Of a stretch of 16,042 bases of DNA, positions 16,001 to 16,042 are shown piece by piece. Position 1 is the first letter of the stretch, and the number at the start of each line of letters is the position of its first letter. A model generated the notes under the pieces. It ran no database searches. It worked only from the letters and a program-made list of their open reading frames with translations, and was not told the DNA's origin. The position numbers were made by a program, and so were the translations under genes. This DNA comes from Coemansia sp. RSA 1804 (Eukaryota > Kickxellomycota > Kickxellomycetes > Kickxellales > Kickxellaceae): contig JANBTH010000497.1 of the NCBI GenBank assembly GCA_027578815.1, forward strand, positions 1 through 16,042, read 5' to 3'.

Positions 16001-16042
16001 GTACATATGAGCATATCTTTCTATAACGCTAGCGCTTCCCAC

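Overview
The window looks like nuclear DNA of a fungus. It holds a fungus-specific Anp1/Mnn9-type Golgi mannosyltransferase, and a secreted protein with a Kex2-like dibasic site and a GPI-type tail. It also holds eukaryotic housekeeping genes (p23 co-chaperone tail, NHP2, a GID/CTLH E3 subunit, mitochondrial prolyl-tRNA synthetase). Genes are compact, mostly single-exon, with short introns (about 60-90 nt) and AATAAA-type signals. A low-intron, early-diverging lineage such as Kickxellomycotina would fit, but that is inference and the lineage cannot be proven here.

Layout from left to right. The 3' end of a p23/Sba1-like gene (+) converges with NHP2 (-). An AT-rich, gene-poor stretch (996-2731) follows. 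It contains one possible small spliced membrane-protein gene or gene relic (+, 1890-2493). Next, FYV10/GID9 (-) and a BAG6/Scythe-like ubiquitin-like protein gene (+) are divergently transcribed from one ~990-bp intergenic region. A secreted, extremely charged, probably GPI-anchored protein (+, 8048-8989) then converges with an unrecognised Ser/Thr/Pro/Asn-rich protein (-, 9234-9899). A small ORF with promoter and poly(A) context (+, 10364-10651) converges with an Anp1/Mnn9-family mannosyltransferase (-). The open frame of that gene lacks an ATG, and a missing first exon can be found across a 90-nt intron. The right part holds a bacterial-type, presumably mitochondrial, prolyl-tRNA synthetase (+). 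After a long pyrimidine-rich leader comes what looks like the first exon of another gene running out of the window (+, 15858 on).

Functionally the genes do not form one pathway. Two themes are visible: protein quality control and ubiquitin (p23, FYV10, BAG6-like) and the cell surface or secretory pathway (GPI-like protein, mannosyltransferase). No transposon, CRISPR array, rRNA or tRNA gene was seen. I found no convincing exotic system. The best leads are the hidden 5' exon of the mannosyltransferase, the possible cryptic spliced gene at 1890-2493, the charged GPI-like protein, and the divergent FYV10/BAG6-like pair.
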